Below are positions 34,389-47,807 of a DNA stretch of 64,000 bases, piece after piece. The stretch covers positions 26,700,827-26,764,826 of the forward strand of contig OY783196.1 in the NCBI GenBank assembly GCA_963678675.1. Reading direction: 5' to 3'. The notes under the pieces are model-generated. The model did not search any database and was not told where the DNA came from. It saw only the letters and a program-made list of their open reading frames with translations. The stretch's first letter is position 1. Each line of letters begins with the position of its first letter. Both the position numbers and the translations under genes were made by a program. This stretch comes from Xiphydria camelus. Its lineage: Eukaryota; Arthropoda; Insecta; Hymenoptera; Xiphydriidae.

Positions 34389-37300
34389 TCAATGACGTTT
34401 TCGTTTACTTTTCATCCCACTCTGCGCGCCTTTTTTCGCACCAGAAATTATGCCCTTAAACCTGCCGGCATTCTTCATCTTCTTCCTGTAACGAATAGAA
34501 CTTAGATTAAAGAACACTTTATGTGAAATAGCGAGACTTTGATCAGTATCTACTGACCGTTTATTTAACGAAGATCTCGTGAGGGGTAGGTACGCGTAAG
34601 GATCAGGTTTGCCCTTCTTCTTTATATCTCCCTTAGCTTTTTTAGCTCGGTATTCACTACCTACAGCTTTGTCGATTTTGGTTGCTTTCACTGAACGATG
34701 AATTCCGGATCCACCAGCTAAAAAACACGAGAAATATCGAGATCCTTAGTGTACCAGTTTACTCCGAAATGAACGCCGTAAGGTATAATCGATGATTACC
34801 TTGATACTTCATTGGAGGACGAGTACTAGTACTAGCGGCATCCGTACTTCCACTGTGTCTTCGTTTCCGTCCAGTCGTCATAGCTGATGTAATCGATTTC
34901 GTATCTTCGTCTGTCGAATGGAATAATAATATATTTGAACATGTTACTTATCACGATACAATATACGGGCAATAATTAAAAAACGACAGGGGAAATTCTT
35001 CCGCTTACCGGTATCTTCCGAATCACTGCCAAGGAACGGTATTTTCTTTTTGTTCTTCTTGGGGTTTTCAGTTTCACTATCGTCATCACTGCCATCATCT
35101 TTGATAATTAGTCGACCGTCCGGACCGGTCTTAAATCCATGATCCTTTGTTTTTCGTTTCATTGTGCCAGGATTTATAATTTTACTCGGATTCGTGGCTG
35201 TAGGTGAATCGATAAACTCATGTTTACGCGTTATTCTGAATATCAACCTAGGTAAAATCTCGGAGTATCTAACCTGTTATACTCTTAGCAGCCGCAGGAT
35301 CTACAAAGTCCACGATATTGTCCTCGGATTCTTGAATCCAGGTCTTCTTTTTAGACTTTTGTTTTGGTGCCCTCTCAGGCTCATCCATATCTACGTCGCC
35401 GAATTCTTCATCGCTGTCCGCCAAAATATCTTCTATGCTGCAGATTTACGAAATACACTGATGTGAGCAATTGCGACGTGGACAATTATTTCGCAGAGCC
35501 TGATGGTGCTAAGTAGACAATAATTACCTCTTTGGTTTACTTTTAACGGTGAACTCCTCATCAGTCTCCTCCTCGGCCTGCCTCGCGTTCTTTTGCTCTC
35601 GGGCCTTCTGTTTTCGTGCTTGAATCTTACGAATATTTTTCAGTCTTTTGTGCATTACTTGGTCGGAAGTTGGGATCATTCCCGCTATGGTATCGATCCC
35701 GTATTTCCTGCCAAGTTTGACCAAAATGTCCCGCACTTTCTGCCGAAAGTGTCTCTTGCAATCATCTGTCATTCCACTCAGTGCCTTTGCCTGTAAATTA
35801 ATTATAGTTTGCGATTGTGCCGGAAAGGGCAAATAATTTAAAAAATAAATGGCTTTCAAATTGTCATGTGGCACGTACTATAGTTGGCAAAGAGGGAGCT
35901 ATCGTGGGCGAGGGCAACGCCGAAAGGTAAACTTTTATGTAGGACAGTGACGAGAGAACTATCTCTCTCGTAGGTCCTGTCAAGAGTAAGCAGGCGTGCT
36001 CCAATATTTGTTGCACCGTGTCGATACCCAAGGAGCCTATAGAATGTTTGATCGTTTAATTACAGCTTAAACTAACTATATTATCTAACCATTCGCTAGG
36101 AACGTATCGAATTATGACTTTTACCGTTATAATTATAAGTAACGGAAGCAAGAGCCAATAACGTGGCACTGCAATGAATCGGGGCTCCGCCAAGACCACC
36201 TATCAACATGTCAATGTATTCCTTAAAATGATCAGAGTTCTGTATGAGTTTTTCAGCGATAATATTGAGCAGTTGATATGCGGTAGTCCTGCATTTTTCA
36301 TTCAATTCCTTGATACACATGACCGTCTCAGGAATAACAGCCTTTAAAAACTTTGATCCTTGCAGTTGTGGGTGACTTTCAACGAGGTGACTCAAACACC
36401 GAAGACGCGCCTTAATAAAAAAAAAAGTAATTATTAAATCAAGATCTTAGTTATTAGTATACTGACACATTATGCCGCGATAACATAAACAACTCACTCC
36501 TTTACTGGTTGTGATTGTAAAAGGAAGGGATTTCATCAAAAGCTTTTGTATGGCGCGACGATTCTCAGATACGAACTGCTTGCAAACGTCACTATTACTA
36601 CCACATATTTCTTCCAAGAACCTAAAATTATTTAAGTACGTGATTCGTTTAAACTTGAAATGAGAAGGGGAATCTACGATTTAAATACACTCAAAAATGG
36701 CCTTATACACGTATGTACCTGTAAGCTTTTTTCTGTTCCTTCTGGTGTTTGTTATCCATAAGAATGGGAGAGCATTTATCGTACAATGCTTTAATTCTGT
36801 CGCTATCCGTGTACGGAGTAAGGACTCGAATTAAGTCAAAAATACTTTCTTTCAGATAGTTATCGATGTCAGGTTCTCTCAATCTTGCCAAAGCACGATC
36901 AAAAAGTTCACCTGTCAAGTCCTTACTCGTGATTGTCAAGTACACCTACACAAGTATATATGACTTAATGGTGTGAGAATTAGTTAAACAATCAAGTACC
37001 AATAACCTGAGTGTCTGATACAAATAACTGTTCTATGATAACAACCTTAATTGTATCTAACGCAGCCAGACGTTGGCCTTCCTCATCCGAACCATTTGGC
37101 TTAGTCGTGTAGAGATTGAAAAGAAGGGGTAAGTAATTTTTAGCAAATCGTGCGAGCTCCGTTATATCTTCGAAGCTATTTTTCTCAGTCGATCTTATGA
37201 TCAATTTACGCAGTGCAGCCATCACCGACAATCGCAGGTCTTTTCTCTCACTTAGAGCAGTCCCTAAAATCCTGGCAATGCTCTAAAACGATATTTACGT

Positions 37301-40290
37301 GTGATTGAAGAATTACATTGATGTCATAATAGGCCTTTAAGCGCAATATCGATCTCTACCTTGAAACTGTCCTTTATATCATCTGCGTTATTGCAGAAGC
37401 TCGGCAGGAGTGCCCAAATTTGAGATGTGAGTAATTCGTAACTGTGTGCGCCGATCCCATCATTATTTGCTTTTAATGTCGCTACTTTCTTCCTAATAGC
37501 AAATCAAGAATAATTGCCGTTAGTACAGAAAATTATAAGTGGAATTGACAGAGTCTTATGGCGACACTTACTCGCACATCATAGCCAACGGTAATAATGA
37601 CTGCACGAAATACGAAAGAGACGCTTGACTGATGCAATCTTTTAATACTGGCAGCAGCCAACTTCTGGTTAAATCTACGGCATCTCCACTCGTCTAAACA
37701 TGTATTTCAATGTTAGTATTTCGAAAGAAATTATTTTTTGTAAAGCAAAATCTGTTTAACTCCAATTCAAAATAGAATACTGATGTTAAACAGAGACAAA
37801 CCTGTAGGCTAATTTTTTCTAGGACAACTTGCGGCCCGAAAACTTTAACCGCAGCTCCAACTGCATACTCGATTTCGGAATTGTACGTGAACCTGTAGGA
37901 ATCGCGTAGTTCTGCTAACGCGACTAAAATTTCGAGAAGCTTTTCCTTACAAACTCGACCAGTTATCTGTCAAATGGTAACAATATTTCGTTGTAATAAT
38001 CACGATTTCATATTGTTGGAACAATTGAAAACTATGCATTATTACCTGAAATAGCAAAGCTAGGAGGTGCAGTACATGATGCCATGCAGCATTATATTGG
38101 TATTTCATTCCTTGCTGAATCAGCTGAATGGTTTTGCTCAATGTCAGTTTATACCTGGGAGCGAAAACAGACGAGGAAAGATATTTTTAGTCTTTAAACT
38201 ATTGAACAAAATTGTACTGATATGAATCGGAGCAATTGAAGTTTCTTACGGAGCTGCCTTCTCCTCAGATTTGCACATCAAAGTGATGCACACTTCCAAA
38301 AGCGTTTTAATCGTGTGAGAAGCAGCCGAAACAATCTCCGTTTTGTCGGAGAGCCAAAGTTCCGTGCATTTTTCTATAATCCGTGGAATATTGGCCGCGC
38401 AAAGTGGAAGGGAAGTTCTGTAGATTAAAAAATAATCAAAGGTGTTGCATGCACGCGTCGTTATAAAATAAGTAAACGTTGATTCGTGTCGTGACTTACG
38501 CGGCAAGGTTACAATGGGCTTCCTGCATTACAGTCAACCAAGCTAATGTCGGTTGAGTATCTCCTGGTGCTGGTTGATAATCGTAAAGAGCGTTGATTAT
38601 CTGAGCATTCAACTGAGACGGCAACACGACCTCGGAGGGTCTAGACACGAATAAACCGTGAAGAGTTTGCAGACAGCAAGATGTAACGAGGACGTTATTT
38701 AGCGTCATAATTCTCAGTAATCCCTCGCAAACGGTCTGCAATGTACAACGCAATTTTTTCGTCAGATCCATATCCTGCAAATCGTCGGTGCCATGGCAAT
38801 ATGTCGTATCTCCGAATTTGCTCAAAATGACATTCGCGCGCTGACTAATAGATTATCTCGCTGCGCATTGGTTAACTAGCAAATTTCCTTCGAACGCGCG
38901 CAACAAATCACGAATACCAACGTTTAACAATACGTCGTATGTCTGAGGGCACACAATATGTCGTATATCGTATCTCCGCTTGTCTCTCCTGAAAAGTGAC
39001 AGTTTTCGACGTACGACGTATTGTCATGACACTGACGAAATGCTCCATTTAAGTCGACGTACCTTGACGTACGACTTTGGAAACTGATGTACGATGTCTT
39101 TCAACAAAGAAAGAACGTGCAGCGTAGTGGTGATACCACCTGGTTGTCCAGCAGCTTCCAGCTGAGCAAGACAATGCTTCGCAACGTGCGATGCGCACGG
39201 GTGATATGCTGGAGGATTCTCACCTCTCATTATATCACTTCCTATTTAATAAAAGTGTAAAAACATAACTCTAAATCTGCTGTGTATCTGTATACGCGTA
39301 GGAATATTATACTCTTCAGTTCACTACCTTTGAGAATAGCGCATATCGCGTGTTGCGCCGCCTTCCGTACTTTAGGCTTGGAATGGATGGTGAACGCCAG
39401 TACACCATCCAGCACTTTCAGAGTAGACAAATCTGACCATACTGCAATTTCTTGCGCTCTGAGCAACAGGGACAAGCAGCCAATGCACTGTAATATTTAG
39501 TAAGAAATATATTAAATCAATGAAGTCGATTTTTTTTTAAATACCAGAGTCTGATTTTTCACAGATTAAATGCGTACCGTGCGCATAATGAGAAAATTTT
39601 CACTGGTGGCATACTTTGTGAGTATACCTAGAAAAATTTGACCAGCCTGGCTGAATTGCAATCTCAGTACATTCTTGGGTACAGTTTTCAATCCCATTCC
39701 CAAGAGTGAGAGTATGGCTGCTATAGAGTCTTCTGATTCTGCTGCTTCCAGAGTGGTCATCTGACGGTGTAAGAGAATTTTGATGCATTAAAGTTATTGG
39801 TTTCTCTTTCATACAAATTCGTATACCTACCAATGCAGCATAATATTCCGTGGAGGATTCTGTGCCACCATTCTGTTTGATGACCTCAGTAACTGCTGCT
39901 AAAACAGCTAGCATTTCTTTATGGATCAATGAATTCGGCTGGAATCTATGTAAAAACCTGAAAGATTGTTCAGAAGAATCAGTGTGTGTCTTGATCAAAC
40001 AGAAACTCCCTTTTCGAAAGAGCAAAGTTCAATTATACACCAACTTGCTAAAAGAAATATTGGAGCAGTCGCTCCAATCACTGGCAAATGTGTCAAAAGT
40101 TTTGAAGGTTCCTGCTATGGTACTCTCCTCCTCATCGACCTCAATTTTTTCCGCGGGTGGCCGAACCCCTTGAATAGCATCGTGCCTTCTCAGTAACTCT
40201 ATTGTCAAACCTGCGGAACCTGAGTAACAAATAACACGTGAATTCGTACTGACGGTAATCGTCTTAGCCATAAAAATTGTACAATAATTG

Positions 40291-40364
<74 letters not shown>

Positions 40365-40520
40365 GTATGACAGTTTATACGAACCAACTTTTTCCTGAAA
40401 AAATCGTGAGCGAGCCTGATCCCGATATCTTTTCGTTTCGGGATTAGAACTAGAGCTCTGTCCTTTCGCCCATCGCTTTGCTTTTTTTCTGCTGCTTAGA
40501 CGTGGCCCCAGCTTGCCCAT
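34389..40520 (-). CDS. RRP12: RRP12-like ribosome biogenesis protein (HEAT-repeat, NUC173 domain)
   Basis: 23 exons on the minus strand: 40520-40385, 40219-40045, 39957-39831, 39760-39578, 39487-39328, 39241-39063, 38735-38500, 38417-38250, 38154-38046, 37966-37802, 37693-37572, 37492-37360, 37282-37007, 36945-36719, 36621-36498, 36410-36125, 36036-35879, 35790-35528, 35437-35274, 35197-35009, 34910-34800, 34717-34558, 34485-34389. They total 1,315 aa with all phases closing. RRP12 works in nucleolus and cytoplasm in pre-40S maturation and export. Hallmarks: N-terminal [16 protein letters not shown] and [56 protein letters not shown], the acidic [11 protein letters not shown], then [15 protein letters not shown] and the lysine-rich C-terminus ([17 protein letters not shown]). 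Length is close to the human protein. ATG 40520 is preferred because the frame continues upstream without another ATG before the GTG at 40529. Confidence 0.95.
40293..40361. repeat. (AT)n microsatellite, about 69 bp, in RRP12 intron 1
   Basis: About 34 uninterrupted AT units between RRP12 exons 1 and 2. Such tracts are usually length-polymorphic. Confidence 0.95.
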
Positions 40521-40593
40521 ATTGCTCACAAAATTATTCGCAGGATTATTCTACTTTATAGACGAAAAAGGATTTCCACACGAATTTTAGGTT

Positions 40594-40890
40594 TTACGAC
40601 ACTCCACCGAGCACGTGTCTGCGGGAACTGGTGCATAGGAAGCAGACGAGCGTCTGCTTCATTTGCAGTTCAATGTAGTCTTCATAGATGGCAGCATCAT
40701 TTTTATTCGCGATAATTTGGGGCATTTGGGGAGTCCCCTGTAATGCCCGCCGCAGTACCAGCTGTCCAAGAATATACACCGAAGTAAAACAGGTTATCTG
40801 ATCGCAGGGGCAGCTGCGCACTCCACACGCAATTCCGACATTCAAAGAGTCTTCCGAGGCTGCTAGAATTTTAGCATTGCCACCCGTGCT
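40594..40890 (-). CDS. Orphan exon-like ORF with six cysteines, no start codon seen
   Basis: An open minus-strand frame running from just after TGA (40893-40891) to TAA at 40594, about 98 codons, lying 74 bases upstream of the RRP12 start. The composition is protein-like (KILAASEDSLNVGIACG, SCPCDQITCFTSVYILGQ, IYEDYIELQMKQ). The only in-frame ATGs are late, so as a gene it would need an upstream exon. The candidate acceptors (GCTGAAG and ATTCTAG) are poor. It may be the terminal exon of an unrecognised gene, a decayed gene fragment, or chance. I cannot name a family. Confidence 0.3.
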   Translation of the reverse strand, partial: STGGNAKILAASEDSLNVGIACGVRSCPCDQITCFTSVYILGQLVLRRALQGTPQMPQIIANKNDAAIYEDYIELQMKQTLVCFLCTSSRRHVLGGVS

Positions 40891-43800
40891 TCAGCGTACA
40901 TTCTAGAATATTTGATATTACTAATTAATAGGCGATTTCGAAAAAGCGATCAGAAGAGCACCCGCCGTTAACATTCCTAACGTTTAATTAGAGTATCTCG
41001 CATTATTATCACATTATCTGCGCCACAAATAGAGTATGTATAACGACGTCCTCCACGAATCTTCCAAAAATGATAAGAAAACCTACAGAAGAAGAAAAGT
41101 TTGATGGTTTTTCGGATTTCTCCAATTTTATCGAACGTGACGTTCGCTCGAGATTCCGTTGTTCCAATTCAAGTGCTTCCGCGCTCTCCTCGCTCCAATT
41201 TTTTCTCTAAGCGATCGCATTTTTCAATTCCGCGTTACCGCATATCGCACGGTGTACACGGTCGTTGTTGTCGGTGAAGGGAGAATCATGCAGTTTCCGC
41301 GGGACACGCATTCAACCTCGTATACGAATCTGTGCGTTCGCATTTTTACGAGAGCGCGTACTTGGAAACAATAAAGAGAACAGTATTATTACGAATTACC
41401 CGTTAATGCGCGATCGCTGCTCGCCAATTAGAAAATCGCTCCGTTCGCAAAATGAATGGTTTGCCACCGTTAATTATACGCTATGTAGTGGCATGTTTAC
41501 TTTACAGGTACTTCAGTGTCGCGGTTATTTACTTTAGCCTCGAGCTCTTTCTGCATACCTAATGTGGATGTAATATATGCAGATATACAGCTTGCTTTGA
41601 GTCTGCATCGACGGTGCACAGCTGTTTATACGTTCTTCATTCGCATCCTCGTTAATCACTGTATCCCAGAGCAGGTGCCGATAAAACTTTGACTTCTATT
41701 TTACATCGTCGCCGTATTTACATACGTAACACCTATATCGATCGTATATTTCAAAGCGGTATTAAACGGATGGGCAAAGATTTGTAATAAAAATGTGGCG
41801 CCATTTCAGGGACACTTTCGCGATGTTTGTATAAAAACACACGGTAATAGTTTGGGGAAATTACTACTAAGCTGCAGCTATTGATAAGCGTATTTTGTCG
41901 AACACGTTTCCTCGACGAGGAGGAGATTTCTAGATGTAAGCATGTATAGGATGCTCGAATTCGTTACGCAACGCGAAAAGCGGGGCTCAATCGTGATTTT
42001 TTGCAATTGGTACACGCGATATCGCACGAGTTCCTCTCGTTAGAACTTCTCGGAACTCGCGAAATAGTTCTAATCAATTTCAGATGCACGATTGCACGTA
42101 TATCGTCAATCATGAACACGAGCGCAGAGACGTAAGAATCGACCGACTGTGAAGTCGTTACTTCCCCCGTCTCGTTGTCCAACATTCAACGACGAAATAA
42201 CGTCGTTCCGTGCCGCCCCGTCGCTGCAGAATGTATGTACGAACAGCGTCATCGGTAACGCATCTGCATCCAGCCCCCACGGTCCAGTATTGATTCCCTG
42301 ACGTCACCGGTACTGCACCCCACGCGAAGCTCTCGCATATTCCTGTATGTACCTACCATACATTGAGGCGCGAAGAGAAAAGCAAAAGGAAAGTCGGGCA
42401 GCTGATTTCGGATGCAGCGACTTATCGATTGCTGCGTAGGAGCAATTCAATCTGCCCCGATAAAAGAGTCTTATTTTCAGCCGGAAATATTACCGCAGGA
42501 GTTCATCGTACCTACTTCTTTAGTGTATAAGCATAATTAATATTCCATTCTCTTAGTTTTCAAATCATATTCATTGAAGTTCGGAATCACATGTATACAT
42601 ATACATTTAAGTATATAAACTAGACTCATGTGAAAACGTACCATTCGATTGCCCTCACGGTTTGTACACCGGATAAGAACCTCGAAAATTTTATTAGGCG
42701 CAGGTCGCGCGTTATCATGGTATCGTCTGCTGTAAAATACGTAGCCACACGACATTATAAATTCCCGGGCAAAGTTTCGTCAGCCACTGTGTTCGTGCGA
42801 GTGTGCCTCTTTGCGATCGTGTATATGAGTGTACGTGTCGGGTTATGTATGCGTGCATAGTAAGCGAGTAAGTACAACACACTGCTCTACTAGGAGCGTA
42901 CTACGGCCCAGTCACCTATGTACAACGTACGCGCACACCTGGTAACCGCCGAAAGAAAAGAAACAAGGGTCCCTGTGAATGATGCTCAACTTCGTGGCCT
43001 CTATTTTTACAAGGCGATCAGCAGCCTTTCATCCCAACCCCAGTTTTTCATCTACGATTCGAAAACTCTGCCGGGGACCGGTTATCAAGGGCTTCCCTGT
43101 GCGCAGTTAGCACAGCGTGCGTTCGCAGATGAAAAAAATTGTTTTGTACGGGGACTTTTGTTTGTCCCGTTAAAATATATGTGAATAGAGTCTGAAGGAA
43201 TTTGGAGTAATAGGGAGACGATACAGGCATAGTTTGAAGAGACAAATTCGTATCTTTTTTTTTCCCTGATGACTATATCATGTGAGACTAAACTTACCCG
43301 CCAGGGAAGGAAGTTCAATCGCTATTATCTCATTATCCATGAACTTTTGGCTCATACTTGCATAATACTTTTTTGAAGATTACATTTTTATCTACAAAAA
43401 AGTCTGATATCGATAAAGGCTAAAAGTTTATAAGTAATGAGATAATAGCAATTGAAATTTCTTTTCTGACGAGAAACTTTAGCCCCATATATGGCATGTT
43501 ATTGTTGAAACAGAATGTTGAATTAAAAAAATGCTTTACAGACGTACATTTGCATCTACATTTCCCCCGTGTTTGCGACTTTCTCGCAGATATTTCAAAA
43601 ACAGATAAATAGGCGCGTATGCACATTCTCTCTCCGAATAAACAATTAGTCGAGACGAGGCGCTCCGTTAAGCGCTTCTGTATCGCCGGTGACGGGACAG
43701 TTATTTATTGTCGCTGTACTTTGCGACTTGCGTATTTCATTATATTGTCCCGCTTCGATACTCCTCTCGTCTCTCGCTGTGTCGATAGTATAAATCTTAC

Positions 43801-45270
43801 GCCTCTCGAGCGCGAATATAGATGTTGAAAGGAGATCCTTAAATCACTTATGATTCACGGATCGCTATACGCGGCAAAGACTGCCGGAGATATGTTACGA
43901 GTGACGCTTGTCAATAGTTCCGCGTGTGTTAAACGAAATATAAAAAGACGTAACGTATATTTCGAGGCTGGAGGCTCGCCTTCGATATCGCAATCTTCGG
44001 CATATCCATTGAAGATTTAGAGAACGACACGTGGTCGAATTTCGTTCGATTCGGTTGACGCGTCGAATAGTGAAAAGAAACGAAGTCGATCGACGTTTCG
44101 TAATTCCGATCCGTCGTATCGATTAACGTGGCCGCGAGTATCGACGCGCTATCGCTCACCTCGTACACCTACGCGTGTGTTGCGGTAAAAGCCCGTCGCA
44201 AACACGCGAGAGTAGAGGCGCTAACGCGGATATCTCCTAATCGTTTCCGTCTCACTCTCGGAGCACATCCGCGCACATCCGTCCTCCGCCGAAACGCGCC
44301 GTCCTTCGCCGCGGGCGGTCTATCACCACGCTCTCGCCAGCTCTCCTCGTGTGATCTATTTTACCCCACCGTCTCTATTCTCCGCGGTTTCTCTTTCCGC
44401 TCCAATTTACTCCGGATTGGCGCCTCGCTTCAGCTCTAGCTTGAATTTCCCAGGATTAACAATCTAGTGTGACACGAAAGAAATGGACTAGATACTCAAT
44501 TTCTATCCTAGAGATTATCTCAATCGATGGTAGAATTTTAGAGCAATCTCTTTAAAGCGCAGTTTTCCAGCAAAGAATGCTCAACGCTGACGATAGTCAC
44601 CTGTTCCAGCAGTCGGAACGAAATGTCTCCGCCCTACTTCCGGTAGCATATCGCAGGGCAAATCTAAAGAACAAGATCAATCTCTCCCTCTATGCAACAC
44701 ATGGTGCGGCATCCCCGCTGCACCGCGCTCCGAAAGTGCCTTTCGTTCGACGCGAGCGAGAGCGAGGGGGGAGCGTGAAAATCCGTAAATAACGATATCA
44801 TCGAACTCCGATGACAAACTCGCGAATGACGCCAGCCAAATAAAACGCACACTCGCGATGCGGGTGCGCGCACGTGTGGACACGCGCTCGCGGCACCACA
44901 TGCCGAATGCCGCGCGAAAGCCTAAAGATCGGTTTAAGAGCCGAGCGCGCGAGCACGCGCGGCGCCTCCACCAATCGCGCAGCAGAGATGGGAACAGCGT
45001 GGGGTGGCATTGTCCACTGCAACATTATGTTGGGGACATGCGCCGCGTGTCGGCGGAAGCACAGAAGTCACTCAGACCCGTACCGTCGTCGCGAGCGGTT
45101 TGACTTCGGCCGCCGCGCAGCAGCCTCTCATTTCCTCCGTACATCAGTCACGTTTTGGACCGTCGCCTCGCTTCCCGCTTCGCCGACGTTTTCACCCCCG
45201 CGCTCTCTCCTACGGCCGTCATCGAAACGCGACCGTCGTTTCGCGCGAGCGGGAAATCGAGCAGATATGA
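40891..45270. other. Intergenic region between RRP12 and the amino-acid transporter
   Basis: AT-rich up to about 44000, then increasingly GC-rich and CpG-rich toward 45400. It contains the MITE at 43275-43495. No exon was recognised. The GC-rich end is the likely promoter of the transporter gene on the plus strand. Confidence 0.5.
43275..43495. mobile_element. Foldback MITE, copy 1
   Basis: Roughly 220 bp that fold back on themselves. The left arm contains CTATTATCTCATTATCCATG and the right arm AATGAGATAATAGCAATTG. The centre reads ACTTTTTTGAAGATTACA then ATCTACAAAAAAGT. Outer ends (GAGACTAAACTTA on the left, AACTTTAGCCCCATAT on the right) are also inverted. No coding capacity. It matches the copy at 47440-47648 in the opposite orientation. 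Confidence 0.7.
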
Positions 45271-45434
45271 TCATGTCCTGAGTACCGCCGATCGACGGGC
45301 CGAGTGTAGAGTGTCGGTAGTTTCTAAGTTATAAGTGAAAGGTTTTCGAGATCGGATCGAGACTTTTGGAGGAGCGGCCGACGGTGTCCGAAGGGATCGC
45401 CAGCTACTGGAGCCGGGTCTCGGGGAAGGAACAG
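44800..45434 (+). promoter_or_regulatory. Probable promoter and non-coding first exon of the SLC7-type transporter
   Basis: GC- and CpG-rich sequence ends at a consensus donor CAG|GTGAGC after 45434. The first coding exon of the transporter has an acceptor (CCGAATAG) ending at 51603, seven bases before the ATG, so a 5' untranslated exon is required upstream. This is the best donor I noticed; another (AAAG|GTGAGA) near 51103 could serve an alternative promoter. The transcription start is unknown. Confidence 0.4.
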
Positions 45435-47439
45435 GTGAGCGCTACTGGCTATCGAGGGACGAGGAGGAGTGGGCGTGCGATACGTTTTCACGATCGACTG
45501 TAGCGATGTGTAGAGGATGTACCGATCTTTGCACAGGTGCGAAACGCTCGGGATTTGAACGAGATTCGTTTCGTCGTCGGGCTTTGCGGCGATTTCGTCG
45601 AAGGTTGCTTTCGCGATAGCCCGGAATCTCTTTTTCGCCGCATAGAACCGCCCACTCGGTTTTTTTGGTTTTATCGCGGCGGGTCCTCGGGTATCGACGT
45701 TCTTCGTCTAACCCTCGTTTCTTTGGTTTCGTTTCAAGCCCGCGCGTTAGTCTCGGAAGTCGTCGCGGTACTTCTGGAGCGTTTTCTTGAAACAGGTGTC
45801 AGTGCCGATCGATCGCTCAGCCTGGTCCATCGAATATACAGAAATATAGCGAAGTTACTGGGTTTTAGTGGTGGCTGGAGTTGGCAGTGAAGAATCCCCT
45901 CGATTTTACGATGTCGAATCAATGACACTTTCGAAAAATCAATTCGGACGGATGATGAGAGAAACGCCCCTGCGCGCAGGCAACCACGATTTCAGTTATG
46001 TAGACGCGGTAAAATCGCGCCCTCGAGCCGATTCGCGAATGTGTGCAAAAACGAGGGATGGGATATACCAGACGCCGACCCACGTGTTTCTATTGATTTT
46101 TAAGCGCGCCATGCCGGAACGCGTCCGTGCCTCGAGGTTGGGAACGGGAGGGCTCTCCTACCCTCCCTCTCGCTCGCTCCCGAGGGCGAGACGAGCGGTT
46201 CGCCATTTACAGCGCTAATTTTCGCGTGTGGGGTTGTTTGCGGAAACTTGGAGAGCGGCGCGGTAGTTCGTCCGCTGCGCGATAATGGCTCGGAAACTCG
46301 ACGATTCTTTCGTGTTGAAGAGTATTCTGTGCGAACCGTTCCCGTAATCCCTCCGACTTATGTGTCCCGTGGACGTCGATGTCGGCTTTAGATCAATAGG
46401 GGATGATGAAGCATTCGGATAGACTTTGGTACAGTCCGCGGAATGTCAAACCGACGATAGTCCGAAACCTTGTCGATTCATCGTCATCGCACGCCTCGTC
46501 TCGCACGTGTGTGCGAATATACATATATATGCGCGGACACGGCAGAAAATTGTAAGGGTGGAACAGCTTAATTTTCGTTTAACACCGTTAAACGAGTGAT
46601 ACATATTTTGGCATTCTGTAAGTGCGCCGAAATAAAATACAAAATACCACTCATACGCTTTCCAATTTGCAAAAAACACCATCGAAACGCTGCTTTTTTC
46701 GTCTTACGATAAAGCGAGAACCATTCCCCAGCTGTCGTTCGTTCGTTGCGGCATATGCGGCATCGAGCACGTGAGAGCGAAGCGACGCGAATGCCAGCTT
46801 CGCCGTGTTACGGCCCCCGGCGCCGTGAGAAACGGGACCCCCGACGCGTCCTGTGACGAATTATATTTACAATAGCCACCCGTGTTTTTCGCATCGCTTC
46901 ATCGACGCCAAACTTTACGAGAGTTCGGAGCCAATGGATCTTTTCGGGGTTCGGGCGCTTAGCTGCACTTTGGCTGGATCCGTTGCCGGGTTCGAGTCCC
47001 TGTATACGTATAATAGAGGGGCGAGGGGGGACCGGTGCAAGGACCAAAGATCGCGCGTGCAATTCTCGCTTTCTGGTGGATCTACAGTCGGATCTCTCGG
47101 GAAAATCTCCGTCGGGAAGACGTGCTTTTCGTTGCTCGAGGAATCGTCGGATCTGCGGAATCAGATTGTTTTTTCTCGCTGTTCCAATACGAGATATTTG
47201 CCACGCGCATATTTGTATAAACGCGTATTTGTTCAAATGCCCCAGTTTGATTCGTGACATATCAAGTACGCGGGAAGTCTGACCGCGTTTGGACAATCCT
47301 GATGAGGGAGCGTGAGTGAGTGGTCGCATATGAAAAACTGATCGCGAGTAGACGAATTTCTCTTTCCCGAAATATACGGTATGCATATACTTGCACTCGG
47401 ATTTCTATTTACGTAATATTTCTACGTATATCTATATCC

Positions 47440-47648
47440 CATATGAGGCTAAACTTAATCGACAGGAAAAAAAAAACTTGAATCACTATTATCTCATTAT
47501 TTAGAAACTTTTGACCTATCGCGATATAAGACTTTATTGTAAATAAAAATGTAATCTTCAAAAAAGTATTACATAAATATAAGCCAAAAGCTCATAGATA
47601 ATGAGATAATAGTGATTGAAGTTTTCTTCTCGGTGAGTAAATTTAGTA
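47440..47648. mobile_element. Foldback MITE, copy 2
   Basis: Left arm with GAGGCTAAACTTAATCGACA then ACTATTATCTCATTAT; right arm with ATAATGAGATAATAGTGATT then GTGAGTAAATTTAG. The centre, AATGTAATCTTCAAAAAAGT, is the reverse complement of the centre of copy 1, so the two copies lie in opposite orientation. Confidence 0.7.
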
Positions 47649-47807
47649 AGAAAAGCGGGACGGTATCCCGTCTCGCAGATTAATTGCTCGATATTTTATT
47701 GTATTTTCATCCCTCCAATGACAGATCTAAAATATATCCTCGCAAAAGCGGGACGCCAAAAATGACGAAGACATCACGTCAAGCTCAATCATCCGGACGT
47801 ATGTCGT

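Noticed and set aside
41964..42185. Minus-strand ORF with an ACTNCKKSR stretch
   Set aside because: Only two of the cysteines expected for a zinc-cluster motif are present, and no splice-consistent neighbours were found.
46988..47000. tRNA B-box-like GGGTTCGAGTCCC on plus
   Set aside because: No A box or D arm at the right distance upstream, the T stem has a mismatch, and no matching acceptor stem could be formed.
46808..47386. 192-codon minus-strand ORF
   Set aside because: Arginine/serine-rich translation typical of GC-rich non-coding DNA, with equally long frames on the other strand.
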